Under the pieces are notes generated by a model, which was given only the letters and a program-made list of their open reading frames with translations, was not told the origin of the DNA and did no database searches. Made by a program: the position numbers and the translations under genes. This document shows, one piece after another, positions 1-3,232 of a stretch of 5,452 nucleotides of DNA. This stretch comes from Pirellulales bacterium (GTDB taxonomy: Bacteria; Planctomycetota; Planctomycetia; Pirellulales; Thermoguttaceae): NCBI GenBank assembly GCA_030617125.1, contig JAUWWA010000158.1:1-5452 (forward strand). Reading direction: 5' to 3'. How positions within the stretch are numbered: the first letter of the stretch is position 1; each line of letters starts with the position of its first letter.

Positions 1-2
1 CG

Positions 3-542
3 TCGGTCTGCCATGGCGTCGGCCGGCCGAGCGACGCGATCTTCCCCGGCGCGTTCAACCCGCTGCACGTCGGGCATCGCCGCATGGCCGAAATCACCCG
101 GGAGTTGCTCGGCGTGGCGGTCGCCATGGAAATCTCGATCGAAAACCCCGACAAGCCGCCGCTCGACTATGTCGAAATCGAGCGCCGAGTACGTCAGTTC
201 GCCGCGGAGCAGCCGGTTTGGCTGACCCGCGCAGCGACGTTCGAGGAGAAATCGCGGCTGTTTCCCGGCGCGACATTTGTCGTCGGCAGCGACACGCTGC
301 GGCGGGTCGTCGATCCGCAATACTACGGTTGCGACGCGGCGGCTTGCACGGCGGCGCTGGAGCGGATCGCCGAGCGTGGGTGCCGCTTCCTGGTTTTCGG
401 CCGCGACGTGGGGAAAGGTTTCGTTGGGCTCGGCCAAGTCGAGTTGCCCGAGGTGCTGCGAACGATCTGCCGCGAAGTGACGCCCGAGCAGTTCCGCGAC
501 GACGTTTCCTCCACGGCGATCCGCAAGTCGGGGTCGTGGTGA
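3..542 (+). CDS. NadD-like nucleotidyltransferase (cytidylyltransferase-like), 5' end missing
   Basis: This is the 3' part of a gene that begins before the window; the reading frame is open from base 3 and gives 179 residues. Numbering from that codon, residues 16-25 read GAFNPLHVGH, the (T/H)xGH-type nucleotide-binding signature of the adenylyl/cytidylyltransferase superfamily. FVVGSD (92-97), FLVFGRD (129-135) and SSTAIR (169-174) match the order of conserved blocks in NadD-type NMN/NaMN adenylyltransferases, where the last binds the triphosphate. Such enzymes transfer a nucleotidyl group from NTP onto a phosphorylated substrate in the cytoplasm. The ATG at base 84 lies after the GxFNPxHxGH motif, so it cannot be the true start. 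The protein ends only five residues after SSTAIR, whereas NadD usually continues for about 25 more, so this is probably a divergent subfamily. The residues before the motif may be a linker from another N-terminal domain, such as a CinA-like one; that is a guess. The fold is well supported but the substrate is unknown. Confidence 0.85.
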   Translation, partial: SVCHGVGRPSDAIFPGAFNPLHVGHRRMAEITRELLGVAVAMEISIENPDKPPLDYVEIERRVRQFAAEQPVWLTRAATFEEKSRLFPGATFVVGSDTLRRVVDPQYYGCDAAACTAALERIAERGCRFLVFGRDVGKGFVGLGQVELPEVLRTICREVTPEQFRDDVSSTAIRKSGSW

Positions 543-582
543 GCGGCACATGAAGAATCCGGGTTAGACGGGATTTCTGCAG

Positions 583-621
583 AAAAAAATCGCCGCCTCC
601 CTGTGGGCGCAGGGAGGCGGC
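583..621 (-). terminator. Strong intrinsic terminator on the minus strand
   Basis: A perfect 11-bp, very GC-rich stem (592-602 with 611-621) with an 8-nt loop is followed, reading the minus strand, by two bases and then seven T residues (589 to 583). This is the classical Rho-independent form. On the plus strand the hairpin is followed by TCTCATGC with no T-run, so it does not look like a terminator for the upstream nucleotidyltransferase gene. No minus-strand protein gene lies upstream of it, which points to an RNA gene at about 620-1020. It would also stop antisense transcription entering the nucleotidyltransferase gene. Confidence 0.85.
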
Positions 622-627
622 TCTCAT

Positions 628-962
628 GCAATTGGAGCCAATTGGGGAGTCTGTTCCGACGTTGTCAGTTCAGATGTTTGGCCTGCACCGGCCGTGGACG
701 CACTGCCCGGAGGCGGGGCCCGGGGAACGAACACCTCGCCGGACGGTTAAGAAGCACGGCGCCCCCACGGACTGGGCGCACTCCGCACTTCCCGACGTTG
801 CGGTCGCTCGCGCGCGTCAAAAACGACCTGTCCTACCCAGCGATTGACCCGGCGGCAAGTTGCTTACATCATTGCTTGCTGCACACCGGGGGCTTACGGG
901 ACAGCCCATCCGGCGGGGTCAACCGTGGTCACACAGACCAACTCGCCTTTGGCTCCAATTGC
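628..962 (-). repeat. 14-bp inverted repeat pair closing the RNA body (628-641 and 949-962)
   Basis: GCAATTGGAGCCAA at 628-641 is the exact reverse complement of 949-962. I read it as the closing helix of the candidate RNA. The left copy is also part of a local imperfect palindrome (629-644, CAATTG-GAGC-CAATTG) that could compete with the long-range pairing. Terminal inverted repeats of a small non-autonomous element are an alternative, but the immediate flanks (ATG on the left, CCG on the right) show no target-site duplication. Confidence 0.75.
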
Positions 963-990
963 CGCTTGGTTGCTCAGATTCTGCCACGGC

Positions 991-1017
991 TGTCGACCCC
1001 ATTTCCAGGGGCCGACA
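991..1017 (-). other. Hairpin near the 5' end of the candidate RNA
   Basis: A 10-bp stem (991-1000 with 1008-1017) encloses a 7-nt loop (1001-1007). One position (996 opposite 1012) is A-C if read as plus-strand RNA but a normal G-U wobble if read as minus-strand RNA, so the hairpin is intact only in a minus-strand transcript. It begins about six bases from the start site predicted by the candidate promoter at 1030-1057. Neither side has a T-run, so it is not a terminator. It may protect the 5' end or be a domain of the RNA. Confidence 0.6.
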
Positions 1018-1029
1018 CCCGACTACTAA

Positions 1030-1057
1030 AGTGTACCAACTCGCCGGATAAATACAA
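1030..1057 (-). promoter_or_regulatory. Candidate minus-strand sigma70 promoter for the RNA
   Basis: On the minus strand TTGTAT (1057-1052) and TACACT (1035-1030) are separated by 16 bases, resembling -35 and -10 boxes with four of six matches each. The -35 sequence is the same as that of the groES promoter on the opposite strand. Transcription would start near 1023, just before the hairpin at 991-1017, giving a transcript of about 440 nt to the terminator. The match is modest and planctomycete promoters are poorly defined. Confidence 0.4.
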
Positions 1058-1066
1058 CCGCATTTT

Positions 1067-1078
1067 CCGCCGCGGCGG
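1067..1078. promoter_or_regulatory. 12-bp perfect palindrome between the two divergent promoters
   Basis: CCGCCGCGGCGG is a perfect palindrome lying 10 bases behind the minus-strand candidate -35 and 41 bases ahead of the groES -35. An 11-base direct repeat with one mismatch overlaps it (ATTTTCCGCCG at 1062-1072 and ATTTTCTGCCG at 1081-1091, 19 bases apart). The position suits a shared operator, but GC-rich palindromes of this length also arise by chance in such genomes. There is no CIRCE (TTAGCACTC-N9-GAGTGCTAA) sequence here. Confidence 0.25.
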
Positions 1079-1118
1079 CAATTTTCTGCCGTCGGCTCCG
1101 TTCCAACCCGTCGAGCCC

Positions 1119-1147
1119 TTGTATTTTACGCCCCAGCGTGCGATAAT
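1119..1147 (+). promoter_or_regulatory. sigma70-type promoter of groES
   Basis: TTGTAT (1119-1124) and GATAAT (1142-1147) are separated by an ideal 17-base spacer. Transcription would start near 1154, leaving an untranslated leader of about 36 bases before the groES ATG. This is the best sigma70-like element seen in the window. Confidence 0.7.
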
Positions 1148-1172
1148 TCCGGTTTGGCTTCATTTTTTCCTG

Positions 1173-1179
1173 TAAGGAG
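1173..1179 (+). promoter_or_regulatory. Ribosome binding site of groES
   Basis: TAAGGAG sits 10 bases before the ATG at 1190. It decides the start: an in-frame ATG at 1154 would add 12 residues not expected in GroES, lies at the predicted transcription start and has no such site. Confidence 0.8.
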
Positions 1180-1189
1180 TTGGTTCAAC

Positions 1190-1474
1190 ATGAGAGTGGT
1201 GCCCCTGGGTGAGAAAGTGGTGGTCAAGCGACTCGATGCCGAGGAAACGACCGCCGGCGGCATTGTTTTGCCCGATACGGCCAAGGAAAAACCCAAGCAG
1301 GGCCGCGTCCTGTCGGTCGGCGACGGGCGGCTGATGTCCAATGGGACCCGAGCCAAACACCAGGTTGGCGAAGGCGACCGCGTGCTGTTTGGCAGCTACG
1401 CCGGCGCCGAGGTTATGGTCGACGGTGAGGAGCTGCTGATCATGGGCGAGGACGAGATTCTGGCCATCATGTGA
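1190..1474 (+). CDS. groES: Co-chaperonin GroES (Hsp10/Cpn10)
   Basis: The 94-residue product has the normal GroES length. It begins MRVVPLGEKVVVKRL, the typical first strand of the Cpn10 fold. The mobile loop is at about residues 16-34 and contains GGIVLP (23-28), the hydrophobic tripeptide that docks on GroEL. The usual GRVLSVGDGR block (38-47), the GDRVLF strand and a terminal LLIMGEDEILAI complete the family pattern. GroES forms a seven-membered lid that closes the GroEL folding chamber in the cytoplasm. The ATG at 1190 is chosen because the family starts here and a good ribosome binding site precedes it. groEL does not follow: the next gene, 49 bases on, encodes an unrelated exported protein. 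This is therefore either a groES separated from groEL or an extra copy. No CIRCE operator is visible, so HrcA control of the usual kind is not supported. Confidence 0.97.
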   Translation: MRVVPLGEKVVVKRLDAEETTAGGIVLPDTAKEKPKQGRVLSVGDGRLMSNGTRAKHQVGEGDRVLFGSYAGAEVMVDGEELLIMGEDEILAIM

Positions 1475-1523
1475 AAAACGCCGTGGAATAAAACGCCGTT
1501 GCCGTTACAAACAGGACAGTACC

Positions 1524-2654
1524 ATGCGTATCCGAGATTTGCCTTCACTTGTTGTGTTTCTCGCCGCCGTCGCGACGGCCTGGCCCGCGTCGGCCGAACC
1601 GCCCCGCGCCGCGAAGGTTGACGCAAAGGCCTGCGCTCAGGCGGTCGATCGCGCGGTCCGGTTCCTCAAAACGAAGGGACAAGCGGCCGACGGGTCGTAC
1701 GCCGCCTTCGTCGGCCCCGGGCCCACCGCCGTGGTGACCACCGGCATCCTGCGACACGGCCGCAGCGCGGACGATCCACTCGTGGCCAAGAGCCTCAAGT
1801 ACCTCGAAACGTTTGTCCGCGAAGACGGCGGCATTTACAAGAAGGGCAATCGGCTTCGCAACTACGAAACGTGCCTGGCGTTGATGTGTTTCGCCGAGGC
1901 CAATCGGGGCGGCCGCTACGACAAGCTGATCGCCAAGGCCGACAAGTTCATCAAAGGCCTCCAGTGGGACGACGACGAAGGGCACGACCGCAGCAGTCTG
2001 AATTACGGCGGCGCCGGATACGGCAAGCACAAGCGGCCCGACATGTCGAACACGAGTTTCCTGATCGACGCCTTGCGAGCCGCGGGCAACGGCCCCGGCG
2101 ATGAGGCTGTTCAGAAGGCGCTGATCTTCGTTTCCCGCTGCCAGAATCTCGAAACCGAGCACAATACAACGCCGTTTGCCCCAAAGAACCCCGACGGCGG
2201 CTCCTACTACACCTGCGCCGCCGGCGGAAGCAGCATGGCCGGCAAAACCCCAAGCGGCGGACTGCGAAGCTACGGCTCGATGACCTACGCCGGGCTGAAG
2301 AGCATGATCTACGCCGGGGTCGGGCCCGACGACCCGCGCGTCAAGGCTGCCTACCAGTGGATCCAGACACACTACGCCCTCGACTCGAACCCCGGCATGG
2401 GCAACGCCGGACTTTACTACTACTACCACGTGTTCGCCAAGGCGCTCGATGCGATGGGCATCGACGAAGTCGAAGACGCCCGCGGCGCGAAGCACGACTG
2501 GCGGCGCGACCTGATCGCGGAACTCGTCGGCCGGCAGCGGCCCGACGGGTCCTGGATCAACGAGAACTCCCGTTGGTTCGAAGGCGATCCCACGCTGGTT
2601 ACCGGCTATGCGCTGTTGGCGCTGTCCTATTGCCGGCCGGCGGTCGAGAAGTAG
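1524..2654 (+). CDS. Exported prenyltransferase/squalene-oxidase-repeat protein
   Basis: The 376-residue product starts with a Sec-type signal peptide: Arg2 and Arg4, a hydrophobic core at about 8-20, and an A-S-A cleavage site after residue 24. It is therefore probably exported. The rest resembles the alpha/alpha-toroid repeats of terpenoid cyclases and prenyltransferases. Each repeat is a helix pair followed by a Gly-rich aromatic turn: DGSY (56-59), DGGIY (101-105), LNYGGAGYG (159-167), DGGSYY (224-229), YGSMTYAGLKSMIYAG (250-265), LYYYYH and DGSW (341-344). Acidic DDDE (149-152) follows Trp148, but the squalene-hopene cyclase DxDDTA motif is not seen. At about half the length of a hopene cyclase and with a signal peptide, it is unlikely to make hopanoids. 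Families like this are frequent in planctomycetes, with unknown function. A CAGGA site at 1512-1516 supports the ATG at 1524. A 17-base gap to the nitroreductase gene suggests co-transcription. Confidence 0.88.
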   Translation: MRIRDLPSLVVFLAAVATAWPASAEPPRAAKVDAKACAQAVDRAVRFLKTKGQAADGSYAAFVGPGPTAVVTTGILRHGRSADDPLVAKSLKYLETFVREDGGIYKKGNRLRNYETCLALMCFAEANRGGRYDKLIAKADKFIKGLQWDDDEGHDRSSLNYGGAGYGKHKRPDMSNTSFLIDALRAAGNGPGDEAVQKALIFVSRCQNLETEHNTTPFAPKNPDGGSYYTCAAGGSSMAGKTPSGGLRSYGSMTYAGLKSMIYAGVGPDDPRVKAAYQWIQTHYALDSNPGMGNAGLYYYYHVFAKALDAMGIDEVEDARGAKHDWRRDLIAELVGRQRPDGSWINENSRWFEGDPTLVTGYALLALSYCRPAVEK

Positions 2655-2671
2655 TGGATTGTGGATAGTCC

Positions 2672-3196
2672 ATGGACCTGTTTGAAGCCATCGAAAAACG
2701 CTACAGCTACCGCGGCGCGTTCACCGGCGCACCGGTGCCGCGAGAGGATTTGGTGAAGATCGTCCAGGCGGGCATTCAGGCCCCCAGTGGCAATAACGAA
2801 CAAGTCGCCTCGTTCGTGATCGTCGACGACCCGAAACTGCTCGCCCAGATCGCCGAAATCCTCGATCGGCCTGTTTGCAACACCGCCCGGGCGATGATCG
2901 CCTGTGTGGCCGACCCCCGGCCGATCCTGCGCGAAACCTCCTTCGCCGCCGAAGATTGTGCGGCGTCGGTCGAGAACATGCTGCTGGCGATCACGGCGTT
3001 GGGCTACGCTACCGTCTGGCTCGACGGCGTGCTGCGGCGCGACAACATCGCTCAGCGGATCAGCCAGTTGCTGGGCGTCCCGCCGGGATTGAAGCTTCGA
3101 ATCCTCTTACCCGTTGGCGTCGCCGCCGAACCGGGAAAGCAAAAGGAGAAGCTCCCGTTCGACCAGCGAGCATGGTTCAACAAGCACGGCGGCTGA
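2672..3196 (+). CDS. Nitroreductase-family FMN oxidoreductase
   Basis: The 174-residue product has the nitroreductase-fold pattern. It starts MDLFEAIEKRYSYRGAF, where Arg10, Ser12 and Arg14 correspond to the RRSxR flavin-phosphate contact. APSGNNEQ (37-44) is the APSxxNxQ block. A central helix with SVENMLLAITALGYATVWLDG (about 99-119) is the second flavin and dimer region, and LPVGVAAEP (146-154) is followed by a Lys-rich tail that usually contacts FMN phosphate. Members are cytoplasmic homodimers that bind FMN and reduce nitro, quinone or other acceptors with NAD(P)H; the substrate here cannot be told. The length is at the short end for the family. ATG 2672 is the first possible start because an in-frame TAG lies at 2666-2668. 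The ribosome binding site is weak (GGA at 2663-2665), which fits coupling to the gene ending at 2654. It converges with a minus-strand gene 36 bases away. Confidence 0.92.
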   Translation: MDLFEAIEKRYSYRGAFTGAPVPREDLVKIVQAGIQAPSGNNEQVASFVIVDDPKLLAQIAEILDRPVCNTARAMIACVADPRPILRETSFAAEDCAASVENMLLAITALGYATVWLDGVLRRDNIAQRISQLLGVPPGLKLRILLPVGVAAEPGKQKEKLPFDQRAWFNKHGG

Positions 3197-3232
3197 GTGG
3201 GACCGTCAAATGCCGATGACGTGCTCGTGTGT

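Larger units (their letters stand above)
592..1023 (-). ncRNA. Candidate structured non-coding RNA, unassigned family
   Basis: No protein gene is credible between 543 and 1189, but the minus strand has a full RNA-gene layout. The ends of a body of about 335 nt pair through a perfect 14-bp helix (949-962 with 628-641), which continues inward through a small internal loop to GAGTT/GACTC. Inside are a 5-bp hairpin (926-930 with 936-940, 5-nt loop) and a 10-bp helix (841-850 with 916-925). That helix closes a three-way junction holding two hairpins: 855-859 with 875-879, and 886-894 with 903-913. Further helices are possible at 692-697/765-770, 772-776/836-840, 802-806/824-828 and 706-710/720-724. 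A 10-bp hairpin precedes the body and a strong terminator follows it. Several helices need G-U pairs that exist only in a minus-strand RNA. I did not find the RNase P GAAAGUCC-type core, a tmRNA T-arm and CCA end, or the SRP GGAAGGAAGCAGC-type loop. The exact 5' end is inferred from the candidate promoter. The function is unknown. Confidence 0.62.

Noticed and set aside
94..627. 177-codon minus-strand open frame that could use the terminator at 583-621
   Set aside because: Most of it is antisense to the nucleotidyltransferase motifs and its frame begins inside the terminator, so it cannot be the gene that terminator serves.
592..1023. RNase P RNA, tmRNA, SRP RNA, 6S RNA, group I/II intron or retron RNA
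   Set aside because: The RNase P core, tmRNA T-arm with CCA, SRP loop and intron core or domain V sequences are not seen, the body is about 335 nt against about 180-200 for 6S RNA, and no reverse transcriptase lies nearby. A covariance search would be decisive.
603..1175. 190-codon plus-strand open frame across the intergenic region
   Set aside because: Its product is low in typical folds and rich in Arg, Pro and Ser, it has no ribosome binding site, it crosses the RNA helices and the groES promoter, and its codon use does not match the real genes.
1081..1189. CIRCE/HrcA operator before groES
   Set aside because: No TTAGCACTC or GAGTGCTAA half-site is found on either strand of the leader.
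1475..1499. 10-base direct repeat AAAACGCCGT after the groES stop
   Set aside because: It is short, occurs twice only, has no associated motif and is plausibly chance.
1545..2495. 316-codon minus-strand open frame
   Set aside because: It is antisense to the exported repeat protein; long antisense frames are expected in GC-rich genes, and the product shows Val/Gly/Ala-rich low-complexity character without motifs.
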